The translations under genes and the position numbers were made by a program. Positions 52,298-63,181 of a stretch of DNA of 64,000 bases are shown piece after piece. This DNA comes from Lichenibacterium ramalinae (lineage in GTDB: Bacteria; Pseudomonadota; Alphaproteobacteria; Rhizobiales; Beijerinckiaceae): contig NZ_QYBC01000018.1 of the NCBI RefSeq assembly GCF_004137085.1, positions 1 to 64,000 on the forward strand, written 5' to 3'. Numbering within the stretch: the stretch's first letter is position 1; the number at the start of each line of letters is the position of its first letter. The notes under the pieces are model-generated. The model saw only the letters and a program-made list of their open reading frames with translations, did no database searches and was not told the DNA's origin.

Positions 52298-55177
52298 TCA
52301 GGATTTGGCGAGCCCCTGCAGGCGGTCCACCACGGACCGCAGGCTGAGGTCGCCCTTGTTGAGGATCTGGTCGGCGCCGCGCAGCAGGCGCCGGTCTTCG
52401 CGCGTCAGGTCCCGCGCCGTCAGCACCACGACCGGGATGTCGCCGCAGCCCGGCAGGGTGCGCAGCTCCTTCAGGAAGTCGAAGCCGTCCATCACCGGCA
52501 TGTTGAGGTCGAGCAGCACGACCTCGGGCCGCTGCTCGGCGACGCGCAGCAGCGCGTCGCGGCCGTTCTCGGCTTCCCGCACGTCCCAGCCGTCCGCCGC
52601 CAGCATGGTGCGGATGTTGGTGCGCGCCGCCTCGTTGTCCTCGACCAGCAGGATGCCGCCTTCCGGGGTCCGGAACCGGTCCATCACCTGGCTGAACCGG
52701 TCCCAGCGGACGGGCTTGATCATGTAGTCGGCGGCCCCGAGCGAGGCGGCGAGGTTGCGCTGGTCGACGGACGTCACCATGACGACCGGCACGGCGGCGA
52801 GGTCCGGGTCGGCCTTGAGCTCGCTCAGCACCGACCACCCGTCGACGCCCGGCATCATGACGTCGAGCAGGATGGCGCGGGGGTGGAGCGAGCGGGCGAG
52901 GGCGAGGCCCTTGCGGCCGTCGCCCGCCACCTGGACGCCGAAGCCCTCGCGGGTGAGGAACCGGGTGAGGAGGTCGCGCTGGTCGGCGTCGTCGTCGATC
53001 ACCAGGATGAGGTCGCGGTCGCCCTCGCCCGGGGCGCCCTCGGCCTCGACCTCCGGCCCGTCCTCGGTCGCCGCCACATAGCTGTCCGGAAGCCGCACCG
53101 AGAAGGTGCTGCCCTGGCCTTCCGTGCTCTCGACCGAGACGTCGCCGCCCAGCATGTCGGCGAAGGCCCGGGTCAGCGACAGGCCGAGGCCCGTGCCGCC
53201 GAACCGGCGGGTGGTGGATTCGTCGGCCTGTTGGAAGCGCTGGAACAGCTTTTCGCGCTGGTCGGGCGTCATGCCGATGCCGGTGTCGGAGACCTGGAAG
53301 ACGACGCGGCCGGCACCCTCCTCGCGGGCGACCGACAGCGTGACGACGCCGTTCTCGGTGAACTTGGCGGCGTTGCCGAGCAGGTTTAGCAGGATCTGGC
53401 GCACCTTGGTCAGGTCGGACGTCATGGAGCCGAGGTCGGGCGCCAGGGCCAGCGCCAGCCGGTTGTTCTTCTTGCCGACGAGGGTCCCGACGGTTTCGGC
53501 GACCTCGCCCACCGCCGCCGCGATGTCGAAGGTTTCCGCATAGACCTCCATCTTGCCGCTCTCGACCTTGCTGAGGTCGAGCACGTCGTTGATGAGGCCG
53601 AGCAGGTGGCGGGCGTTGCCCTCCACCTTGCGCATGTCGGGCACGAGGGTGCCGGCGTCGCCCCCGTCCTCCATCTCCTCCAGCATCATCTCGCTGTAGC
53701 CGATGATGGCCGACAGCGGCGTGCGCAACTCGTGGCTCATGTTGGCGATGAAGGTGGATTTGGCGAGGTTCGCCTCCTCGGCGGCGTCCTTGGCCGCCAG
53801 CACGTCGAACTCGGCCCGCTTCTGGTCGTCGATGTCGGTGTTGGCGCAGACCCACTGCAGGATGGCGCCCTCCTTGTCGCGGAGCGGCACCGCACGGGCG
53901 ATGTGCCAGCGGTGGCTTCCGTCGGCGCGGCGCAGGCGGAACTCCGCCTCGTAGACCGTGCCGGCGGCCCGGGCGGCTTCCCAGCGGGCGACGGCCTCGG
54001 GCCGGTCGTCGGGATGCACGAGGCCGGCCCAGAGCTCGCCGTCGAGCGCGCCCGGCGCCAGCCCCGCATAGGCGTAGCTGCGCTCGTTGCACCAATCGAG
54101 CGTGCCGTCCGGACGGAAGGTCCACACCTGGTTGGGCAGGGCCTGGGCCAGCATGCTGAACTGCGCCTCGCTGTCGCGCACCGCCGCCTGGGCCTGGGCG
54201 CGTTCCACGGCGTCGAAGACGCGCGCCGCCACCCCCTCGATGAGCGCGACGTCGCCCTCGATCCAGTCCCGGGGGTGGCGCTGGTTGACGTAGAGCATGG
54301 CGGTCAGCCGGCCCTGCCGCACCAGCGGCACCGAAACGTAGGCGCGCGTCTCGATGCCGGCCCAGGCCGCCGCGTCGTAGAGCGGCTCGGCCGCGACATC
54401 CGCGCTGAGGCTGGTCTCGCCCCGTCGCTGCCGGTCGGCCGCGTCCGCCCCGAAGGCGTCGATCCGCACCGCGCCGCTGTTGGGCGCGACGCCCTCCTCG
54501 TAGCCCGATACCAACAGCACGGTCCGGCCGTCGGGCTGCATCTCGCCGTAGCCGACGCGGTTGGCGCCGAGGTGCCGCCCGAGGGCGCGGACCGCCGTCC
54601 CGACGATCTCGTGGGGGTCGGACAGGTCGCGCAGCTGCTCCTCGAGGTCGAGCCGGAAGGCCTGCCGCCGCTCGGCCAGCACCTGGGCGGTCGTTTCGGA
54701 GCAGGGGCACAGGAGGCCGGCCACCTGCCCGTCGGCGTCGCGCACGGGCGTGTAGGAGAAGGCGAAATGCGCCTCGCACATCGCCCCGTCCCGGTCGACC
54801 ATCAGGGTGATGTCGTCCATGTGGACGGGCTCGCCGGCGAAGACCTGGTCGACCAGCGGGGCGAGGTCCTGCCGCACCTCGGCCCACACGTCGAGGAAGG
54901 GGGCGCCCAGGGCGGCGGGATGCTTGAAGCCGAGCAACACGCGATAGCTGTCGTTGTACAGCATGGTGAGGTCGGGACCCCAGGCGACATACATGGGCTG
55001 CTTGGCCGCCAGCGTGACGTCGACCAGCGCCTTGAGGGCCGGCGACCAGCCCGACGGGGGCCCGAGTGCACTGCCGCTCCAGTCGAAGGCGCGCATGCGG
55101 TCGCCCATCTCTCCCCCGCCGTGGAACACGGGCCGGCTTGACTGGTTCAAAGCACACTCCCTGTGGCTCCACGCCAC
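52298..55177 (-). CDS. Hybrid sensor kinase: PAS-GAF-PAS-HisKA-HATPase-REC-REC
   Basis: This is a 959-residue soluble kinase. A PAS-like start has the pattern GGGEMGDRMRAFDWS...LGPPSGW seen in a large group of alphaproteobacterial kinases. A GAF domain (about 195-340; RVGYGEMQPDGRTVLLVSGY) and a second PAS with PAC (FRPDGTLDWCNERSYAYAG) follow. HisKA has H482 in NMSHELRTPLSAIIGYSEMM. HATPase (NLLGNAAKF, GGTGLGL) and two receivers (ILLDVMMPGVDGW, VLLDLNMPVMDGF) complete it. GTG 55177 is used because the GGGEMG motif precedes ATG 55108; the latter has a better ribosome site (GGGGGAGAG) and remains possible. It is divergent from the kinase at 55423. Confidence 0.9.
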   Translation of the reverse strand: MAWSHRECALNQSSRPVFHGGGEMGDRMRAFDWSGSALGPPSGWSPALKALVDVTLAAKQPMYVAWGPDLTMLYNDSYRVLLGFKHPAALGAPFLDVWAEVRQDLAPLVDQVFAGEPVHMDDITLMVDRDGAMCEAHFAFSYTPVRDADGQVAGLLCPCSETTAQVLAERRQAFRLDLEEQLRDLSDPHEIVGTAVRALGRHLGANRVGYGEMQPDGRTVLLVSGYEEGVAPNSGAVRIDAFGADAADRQRRGETSLSADVAAEPLYDAAAWAGIETRAYVSVPLVRQGRLTAMLYVNQRHPRDWIEGDVALIEGVAARVFDAVERAQAQAAVRDSEAQFSMLAQALPNQVWTFRPDGTLDWCNERSYAYAGLAPGALDGELWAGLVHPDDRPEAVARWEAARAAGTVYEAEFRLRRADGSHRWHIARAVPLRDKEGAILQWVCANTDIDDQKRAEFDVLAAKDAAEEANLAKSTFIANMSHELRTPLSAIIGYSEMMLEEMEDGGDAGTLVPDMRKVEGNARHLLGLINDVLDLSKVESGKMEVYAETFDIAAAVGEVAETVGTLVGKKNNRLALALAPDLGSMTSDLTKVRQILLNLLGNAAKFTENGVVTLSVAREEGAGRVVFQVSDTGIGMTPDQREKLFQRFQQADESTTRRFGGTGLGLSLTRAFADMLGGDVSVESTEGQGSTFSVRLPDSYVAATEDGPEVEAEGAPGEGDRDLILVIDDDADQRDLLTRFLTREGFGVQVAGDGRKGLALARSLHPRAILLDVMMPGVDGWSVLSELKADPDLAAVPVVMVTSVDQRNLAASLGAADYMIKPVRWDRFSQVMDRFRTPEGGILLVEDNEAARTNIRTMLAADGWDVREAENGRDALLRVAEQRPEVVLLDLNMPVMDGFDFLKELRTLPGCGDIPVVVLTARDLTREDRRLLRGADQILNKGDLSLRSVVDRLQGLAKS

Positions 55178-55422
55178 GATCCCGGTCCGGCGGAGCGCGA
55201 GGCTCCACCGGGTCTAGGACGGAAGCGTCGACGGCCCCCGCGGTTCCCTCGCCGGGGCCAGAAAGGTCCCGGCGCGGCGATGGCGCGCTCGGGTTCGGCG
55301 TCAATCACGTCCCGTCTACCCCAAATCTGCAGCGGAACCATGGACCTTCCGCCGCAGCCGGTGCACGAAGCTCTGGCGACTGACTCCGCGTCGCGCCGAC
55401 GCCGGTCGGGGGAGCGAGCCGC

Positions 55423-57477
<2,055 letters not shown>

Positions 57478-57641
57478 CGGGCCCCGGGCCGGACCCTCGT
57501 CTGCCGGCCCGTCGCAGTAAAACCGCGGCACTGTAGCCTCGAGGCGCTCTTGAACGCTGTGCAAGATCGTCGTTCCGAAGACTTTTCGCGTCAAAATTCC
57601 CCGAAATATTGGCGATGACTGGCAAGACTCTGCAGTCGGTG

Positions 57642-57647
57642 TAATGT
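57642..57647 (+). promoter_or_regulatory. Possible -10 element for the GGDEF-EAL gene
   Basis: TAATGT at 57642-57647 has CTGGCA 17 bases upstream (57619-57624), a weak match to a housekeeping promoter, about 95 bases before ATG 57741. This is the most AT-rich spot in the 263-base gap. Confidence 0.3.
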
Positions 57648-57740
57648 TTCTCTAAGGGGATGGGCTGATCGTCGGTCTATGCCGGCTCGCCTGTCGCGGT
57701 GTTGCCGGTCCTCCTGCCGAACAGGCCCGACGTAGCGCCC

Positions 57741-60083
57741 ATGGACACGAACGTCGTCGAGATTGCGCAGACCCTGGGCGAGGCGATGGCGGACCGCCGG
57801 GCCGTCGGCATGGACGAGCTGGTGCTGGCGCGGGCGCTGCTCGACCAGATCCCCGACATCCTGTTCATCAAGGACCAGAACAGCCGCTTCCTCCTGGCCA
57901 ACCGCGCGCTCTGCCACGCCTATGGCTTCGCCGACCAGGGCGGGATCGTCGGCAAGTCGGATTTCGACCTGCATCCCGAGCCGGTCGCGCGCGGCTTCTT
58001 CGCCATCGAGCAGCAGATCATGGCGCGGGGCGATGCCGTGACGGATCTCGAGGAGTCCTTTCCCGACAGCCGGGGCGCGTGGCGCTGGTACCTGACCACC
58101 AAGCTGGCGCTGCGCGGCCGCGACAGGACGGTCGTCGGCCTGATCGGCATCGGGCGCGACATCACCGAGCGCAAGCTGGCGGAGCGCTACCGCTTCGAGC
58201 AGGGCGCCATCCTCGAGATGGTGGCCAAGAACGAGCCCCTGCCGGCGGTGCTGGAGCGGCTGGTGCTGTTCACCGAACGCCAGCTCGAGGGCATCCGCGG
58301 CTCGATCCTGCTGATGGACCGGGAGTCCGGGGTGCTGCGGGCGGGCGCGGCCCCGCGGCTCTCGCCCGACTATACCGCCGCGCTCGACGGCCTGCCGGTG
58401 GGGCCGGGCGTGGGGTCCTGCGGAACGGCGGCGTTCCGGCGCGAAACCGTCCTCGTGGCGGACATCGCCACGGACCCGCTCTGGGCGGGTTTCCGGGACC
58501 TCGCGGCGGCGCACGGGCTGCGCTCCTGCTGGTCGACCCCCATCCTGTCCCATGACGGGAGCGTGCTCGGCACCTTCGCCACCTATTCCGATCGGGTGCG
58601 CCTGCCGAGCGCGGCCGAGACCCACTTCATCGATGTGACGACGCGCATCGCCGGCATCGCGATCCAGCGCCAGGCCTCGGAGGACAGGATCCGCTTCGTC
58701 GCCCACCACGACGACCTGACCCGCCTTCCCAACCGCACCCTCCTCGAGGGGCGGCTGATGGCCGCCATCGCGGCGGCGCGGCCCGACGCCGGCGAGGTCG
58801 CCGTGGCCTTCATCGACCTCGACGACTTCAAGGTCATCAACGACGGGCTCGGCCACAGCGGCGGCGACGAGGTGCTGCGCGTCACGGCGGCCCGCATGGT
58901 CGAGGCGCTGGAGCCGCAGGACAGCGTCATCCGGCTCGGCGGCGACGAGTTCGTCGCCATCCTGCCGCACCGGCCCGGCGGCCCCCCGGCGCTCGAGCGG
59001 ATCGCCTGCCTCAACGAGGCGATCTGCCGGCCCGTCGCCATCGCGGGGCGGGACGTGCGCATCACCTGCAGCATGGGGATCGCGCGCTTCCCGCGGGACG
59101 GCGCCGACCCCGAAACCCTGCTGACCAACGCCGACGACGCCATGTACGTCGCCAAGGAGGCGGGGCGGAACAACCGCAAGCTCTACGACATCGGCATGAA
59201 CGCGGAGAAGCGCCACCGCGCCATGCTGAACGACCTCATGCACGGCGCCATCGATCGCGGCGAGATGCACCTCGTCTACCAGCCGCAGGTGGAGGTCCGC
59301 ACCGGACGCATCTTCGCCGCCGAGGCCCTGCTGCGCTGGAACCATCCGGGGCTCGGCCTCATCCCGCCCTCCACCTTCGTCCCCATCGCCGAGGCTTCGG
59401 GCCTCATCGGGCGGATCGGCGACTGGGTCCTGGAAACCGCCTGCCGCCAGAACCGGGCGTGGCAGCAGGCCGGGGGCGAGGCCATCACGGTGTCGGTGAA
59501 CGTGTCGGCGCGCCAGTTCATGGAACGGGACTGGGCGCAGACCGTCGGCCGCGTCCTCGCCGCGACGGGCCTCGACGCCCGCTTCCTCGACCTCGAAGTC
59601 ACCGAAAGCATGCTGATGCGCGATGTCGGCCGCGCCGTCGCGACGATGCGCGAGCTGAAGGCCCTCGGCGCCCAGCTGTCGATCGACGACTTCGGCACCG
59701 GTTATTCCAACCTCAGCGCCCTCAAGCGCTTTCCGGTGGGCCGGCTGAAGATCGACCAGTCCTTCGTGCGCGACCTCGCCTCCGACGAGAACGACCGGGC
59801 CATCGCCTGCGCGGTCATCTCGCTCGGCCGCAGCCTCGGGCTGCGCATCATCGCCGAGGGGGTCGAGACCGAGGAGCAGGTCGCCTTCCTGACGCTGCAC
59901 GGCTGCGACGAGGTGCAGGGCTATCACTTCGGCCGCCCCATGGAGGCGCGAGACCTCGCCCGCCTCCTGGGCTGCCGCGACGGGCCGGGGCGCCTTCCGG
60001 ATCAGGACGGCGCGGCGGCGGAGGCCGGCGCCGGGCTGCGGCGGGCGCTCGGCCGGGACTGCGCCCTGCCGATGACCCCGTAG
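57741..60083 (+). CDS. PAS-GAF-GGDEF-EAL c-di-GMP turnover protein
   Basis: The 780-residue cytosolic protein has PAS (about 30-150; IPDILFIKDQNSRFLLANRA), GAF (about 165-310) and GGDEF with an intact GGDEF at 400-404 (RLGGDEFVAI). EAL carries E528-A529-L530 (AEALLRWNH), NVSARQF, DDFGTGYSNLSALKRFP and EGVETEEQ. Both output domains keep the residues needed for synthesis and hydrolysis of cyclic di-GMP, so it could be bifunctional or switch by signal; direction is not predictable from sequence. ATG 57741 is preferred; GTG 57699 is in frame. Its place next to two hybrid kinases suggests shared signalling, not proof. Confidence 0.92.
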   Translation: MDTNVVEIAQTLGEAMADRRAVGMDELVLARALLDQIPDILFIKDQNSRFLLANRALCHAYGFADQGGIVGKSDFDLHPEPVARGFFAIEQQIMARGDAVTDLEESFPDSRGAWRWYLTTKLALRGRDRTVVGLIGIGRDITERKLAERYRFEQGAILEMVAKNEPLPAVLERLVLFTERQLEGIRGSILLMDRESGVLRAGAAPRLSPDYTAALDGLPVGPGVGSCGTAAFRRETVLVADIATDPLWAGFRDLAAAHGLRSCWSTPILSHDGSVLGTFATYSDRVRLPSAAETHFIDVTTRIAGIAIQRQASEDRIRFVAHHDDLTRLPNRTLLEGRLMAAIAAARPDAGEVAVAFIDLDDFKVINDGLGHSGGDEVLRVTAARMVEALEPQDSVIRLGGDEFVAILPHRPGGPPALERIACLNEAICRPVAIAGRDVRITCSMGIARFPRDGADPETLLTNADDAMYVAKEAGRNNRKLYDIGMNAEKRHRAMLNDLMHGAIDRGEMHLVYQPQVEVRTGRIFAAEALLRWNHPGLGLIPPSTFVPIAEASGLIGRIGDWVLETACRQNRAWQQAGGEAITVSVNVSARQFMERDWAQTVGRVLAATGLDARFLDLEVTESMLMRDVGRAVATMRELKALGAQLSIDDFGTGYSNLSALKRFPVGRLKIDQSFVRDLASDENDRAIACAVISLGRSLGLRIIAEGVETEEQVAFLTLHGCDEVQGYHFGRPMEARDLARLLGCRDGPGRLPDQDGAAAEAGAGLRRALGRDCALPMTP

Positions 60084-60120
60084 ACGGCCGGCGTACCCGG
60101 CCGGCCGCGCCGCCGCGCCG

Positions 60121-60987
60121 TCAGAACCGGTGCGCCACGCCCGCGGCGACCTGCAGGTCCGGCGCGGCGCGGTTGAGGCCGACGAAGCCGCCGAGGTCGA
60201 TCTGCGTGTCGGGCGTCACCAGATAGGCGATGGCGGTCTCGATGGTGGCGGTGTCGGGCGTCTTGCGGTCGCCGTTGACGACCGACGTCACCTCGAGGCT
60301 CGCCGTCAGCCCGTCGACGCCGGGCACGGGGTGGGACAGGTTGACGATGTTCGTCACGCTGGCGAAGGCCGGCCCGGTGCCGGCCCGCATGGCCTGGACC
60401 TGGCTCTGCAGCTCGAGCGTGAAGTCGTTCGGCAGCTTGAGCGAGAAGGGCGCCACCACGCCGCCGATCACCCGCTGGTTGCCGAAATGCGGGTCGCCGC
60501 TCGGCAGGGCGACGAACGGCGCCAGGGCGAAGGCCGCCCGGCCGCCGTCGTTGCCGAAGAGGTTGTAGCGGCCCTGGAGCGTCACGGCCCCGGTGCCGAC
60601 GTCCCGCTCCTGGACGTGTCCGGTGCCGTCCGCCACGGTCCTGTCCGCCATCACGCCCGCCGTGAAGAGGTCGAACTCGAAGGACGGCGTGAGGCCGACG
60701 CGGATCTCGGGATCGGCGGCCTGCCAGGTGGTCGTGGTGGCGCCGTGGTCGCGGGACTGCAGGACGTTGGCGAGGTCGCTCTCGACTTGGATGCGGCCGG
60801 GGTCGAGGGTGAAGGGCGACAGGCTGTTCAGCGGCCGGTCCGGCGAGAAGCTGCGCAGCGCGGCATCGGGCGTCGGGTCGACGATGCTGTAGACGGACGT
60901 GTCGGCGGCGAAGGCCGGGCCCCCGAAGGCCAGCAACCAGGGGGCGAGCCATCGACCCGCCTTGGCTTTCTCACGCATGTTGTTCAC
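60121..60987 (-). CDS. Outer-membrane beta-barrel protein (MetA-pathway phenol-degradation-like)
   Basis: The 288-residue protein has a signal peptide ending GGPAFAADTS. The rest is a beta-rich chain with alternating hydrophobics (FEFDLFTAGVMADRTVAD, VTLQGRYNLFGND, LPNDFTLELQSQVQAM) and a C-terminal phenylalanine (AAGVAHRF), the mark of an outer-membrane barrel. The pattern is that of the Phenol_MetA_deg family, a putative outer-membrane channel or meta-pathway-associated protein of unknown role. It is convergent with the GGDEF-EAL gene, 38 bases apart. Confidence 0.82.
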   Translation of the reverse strand: MNNMREKAKAGRWLAPWLLAFGGPAFAADTSVYSIVDPTPDAALRSFSPDRPLNSLSPFTLDPGRIQVESDLANVLQSRDHGATTTTWQAADPEIRVGLTPSFEFDLFTAGVMADRTVADGTGHVQERDVGTGAVTLQGRYNLFGNDGGRAAFALAPFVALPSGDPHFGNQRVIGGVVAPFSLKLPNDFTLELQSQVQAMRAGTGPAFASVTNIVNLSHPVPGVDGLTASLEVTSVVNGDRKTPDTATIETAIAYLVTPDTQIDLGGFVGLNRAAPDLQVAAGVAHRF

Positions 60988-61153
60988 CGGAACTCCGCCG
61001 CACTTCGTGGCGCGGCCGGACTATGGACGCCGGCAATGACGGATTCCAGCTCGAATCGAGGGCCTGTGCCAGCCAGCGTCGGGCTGTGGCCGGGGCGCGT
61101 CAGCACACATGCGCGTCGGGGACGGCGGCCCGGAAACGCCCGCTCCGAAACGA

Positions 61154-61189
61154 CATCGCCCGCCACCGGGCGACCGGTGGCGGGCGATG
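61154..61189 (-). terminator. Perfect 16 bp hairpin, terminator of the stress-protein gene
   Basis: CATCGCCCGCCACCGG (61154-61169) and its exact complement (61174-61189) form a 16 bp stem with the loop GCGA, 40 bases after the stop at 61229. On the minus strand it is followed by TCGTTTCG, so the U-run is short. By strength it is the clearest hairpin in the window. Confidence 0.7.
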
Positions 61190-61228
61190 CATGGGGTCGG
61201 ACGCGTCCGGCGTCCGACCGCGGCGGGA

Positions 61229-62020
61229 TCAGTACAGGCGAACGCGACGGCCGGCGTTGTCCCGGCTGCCGAGCGTGCCGGAGTCGAGGCCGGTGCCGGT
61301 CCCGAGGCCGGTGCCGGTCACGCCCGGCTCGGCGCGGGTCGGGGTTCCGCCGAACCCCGTGCCGGCGGGGCGGCTGTCCGGCGTAACGGCGTCGGCGACA
61401 CGGGCGCCGGCCCGCTCCACGGCGTCCTTGGCGCGGGTCGCGCCGTCGGCGATCCGCTCGCCGGCGGTGCGATCCTCGGGCGCCCTGGCGAACGTCGTCT
61501 GCGGCCCGGCGGTCCAGCCGTCCTGGCCCCAGGCGGTGCGGCGCTCGTCGAGGTCCACGGCGCCGTCGACGTCGAGGATCTGGGTGGCGCGGTCGATCTG
61601 GGCCTCGTCGGCCCGCACCGTCACCAGCGTGCCGCCGCGGCGTACGCCCTCGGCATAGGCGTCGGCGTCGCCGTGGTCGATGCCGGCATCGGTCAAGGCG
61701 CCCACGAGGCCGCCGGCCGCAGCGCCGACGCCGGCGCCGACCAGGGTCGAGGCCAGCCAGCCCGCCGCCACCACGGGGCCGAGGCCCGGGATCGCCAGCA
61801 TGCCGAGGCCTGCCAGCAACCCGGCGCCGCCGCCCAGGACCGTGCCGAACGAGGCGCCGGCGCCGGTGCCCGGATGGTCGCTGTATTGGCCGGTGTTGGC
61901 CTCGTCGTTGGAGACGATGGAGATGTTGTCGTGCGGGATGCCCGCAGCTTCGAGCTTGCCGACGGCATCGGCGGCGCTAGCGTAGCTATGGTAGAGTGCG
62001 GTCGCGGTTCTCGTGGCCAT
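61229..62020 (-). CDS. YflT-like general stress protein with glycine-zipper core
   Basis: The 263-residue protein has an N-terminal domain (TATALYHSYASAADAVGKLE, IPHDNISIVS) like the YflT/GSP17M stress-protein fold. A Gly/Ala-rich hydrophobic stretch (GAGLLAGLGMLAIPGLGPVV, GVGAAAGGLVGAL) suggests membrane or multimer association. A second alpha/beta part (GGTLVTVRADEAQIDRATQI) follows. The C-terminal 80 residues are disordered with Gly/Thr repeats. Members are induced by heat or salt; role here is inferred. Two genes of small exported or stress proteins lie in tandem. Confidence 0.8.
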   Translation of the reverse strand: MATRTATALYHSYASAADAVGKLEAAGIPHDNISIVSNDEANTGQYSDHPGTGAGASFGTVLGGGAGLLAGLGMLAIPGLGPVVAAGWLASTLVGAGVGAAAGGLVGALTDAGIDHGDADAYAEGVRRGGTLVTVRADEAQIDRATQILDVDGAVDLDERRTAWGQDGWTAGPQTTFARAPEDRTAGERIADGATRAKDAVERAGARVADAVTPDSRPAGTGFGGTPTRAEPGVTGTGLGTGTGLDSGTLGSRDNAGRRVRLY

Positions 62021-62057
62021 GATCAGTCCTCCAATGTCGACGGATGCGATGCGGCGC

Positions 62058-62432
62058 TCACTGCGCGCCGATGTTGCCCTTGTAGTCGAAGCCGATCTGC
62101 TCCTGCTTGCCGCCGCGGGTGGCGGTTCCGCGCCAGATGCCCTGGTCGTCCTTCTTGAGGTCCGACACGTCGGTGAAGCCCGCGCTGGAGATGCGGGACT
62201 TGGCCTGGCCTTCGGTGAAGCTGTTGGCACCCTTCTCGAGGGCCGTCATGGCGAGGACGTTCACGGTGCCGGACGCATTGACATTCGAGCCGGCATTGCC
62301 GGACCCGTTCACGGCTCCGTTGGAGGAGTTCGTCATCGTGCCGCTGCCCGGCGAGGCCGGGGTGGCGTTCTGCGCCAGCGCCGGGCCGGCGGCAAGCGTC
62401 AGAACGATCAAGGACGGTAGCAGCGCGCGCAT
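62058..62432 (-). CDS. Small secreted protein with PepSY-like domain
   Basis: From ATG 62432 the 124-residue precursor has a clear signal peptide (MRALLPSLIVLTLAAGPALA, cut after ALA). A Ser/Asn/Gly-rich linker is followed by a globular end (SFTEGQAKSRISSAGFTDVS, LKKDDQGIWRGTATR, QIGFDYKGNI) with PepSY_2-like order. Likely periplasmic; function unknown. It lies 37 bases upstream of the YflT-like gene on the same strand, so the two probably share a transcript. Confidence 0.8.
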   Translation of the reverse strand: MRALLPSLIVLTLAAGPALAQNATPASPGSGTMTNSSNGAVNGSGNAGSNVNASGTVNVLAMTALEKGANSFTEGQAKSRISSAGFTDVSDLKKDDQGIWRGTATRGGKQEQIGFDYKGNIGAQ

Positions 62433-62725
62433 TGTAAGTCTCCCGTGGTGACGTATCGGCAAAATCATCGAGGGCACCGGATGGTTCCGTATGAAGCAGC
62501 GGCTGCCCGGCCGTTAAGCAACAGGTCATTTTCAAGGCAGTCCGCGCCGTGACGGGACCGGCTTGTGCTCGGTCGGTCGGCCATGGGACGCGGCGGTTGC
62601 AGTCCCGGCCGTCCGGTGGCGGCGGGGCTTGCCTTTTGCGGGGTGCGGGACCCTTATCGGGTTGCAGGACCCCGTCGGGTCGCGGCGCCGCCCCGGGCGG
62701 ACGGGCGGCGTGAGATCGAGGCCAG

Positions 62726-63169
62726 ATGAAGCGGGACAGTGCGGGGGACGGCTCCACGGTGGACTACCGGCTCGACGAGCAGATCGGCTTCGTGCTGCGC
62801 CAGGTCGTCCAGCGCCATGCCGGCATCTTCGCGGCCGGCATGGACAGCGAGATCACGTCGACGCAATGGGCCGCCCTCGCCAAGCTGCACGAGCGCGGGC
62901 CGCTGAGCCAGAACCTGCTGGGGCGCATGATCGCCATGGACGCCGCGACCGTGAAGGGCGTGATCGACAGGCTGACGGCCCGCGGCCTGACCGCCACTCG
63001 CCCCGACCCGGTCGACCGCCGGCGGCACCTCGTCGCCCTGACGCAGGGCGGCGAGGCCCTGGTGCTGCGGCTCCTGCCCCGCGCCATCCGCATCACCGAG
63101 GACACGCTGGCGCCGCTCGACGGCGCGGAGCGCGTCGCCCTGGCGGGGCTGCTCGCCAGGCTGTGCTGA
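62726..63169 (+). CDS. MarR-family transcriptional regulator
   Basis: The 147-residue regulator has a winged helix with recognition helix region LLGRMIAMDAATVKGVIDRL and the wing DPVDRRRHLVALTQGGEAL, the D-x-R-D/R signature of MarR. The flanking helices form the dimer interface. MarR proteins bind aromatic or other small ligands and commonly repress a divergent or neighbouring catabolic gene. Here it converges on the enamidase-like gene, 12 bases apart, which resembles NicR-type control of nicotinate degradation, but that link is inferred. Confidence 0.92.
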   Translation: MKRDSAGDGSTVDYRLDEQIGFVLRQVVQRHAGIFAAGMDSEITSTQWAALAKLHERGPLSQNLLGRMIAMDAATVKGVIDRLTARGLTATRPDPVDRRRHLVALTQGGEALVLRLLPRAIRITEDTLAPLDGAERVALAGLLARLC

Positions 63170-63181
63170 CGCCCGGAGCCG

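Noticed and set aside
57620-57634. TGGCAAGACTCTGCA as a sigma-54 promoter for the GGDEF-EAL gene
   Set aside because: The GG and GC elements are one base too close compared with the consensus, and the -12 lacks TTGC.
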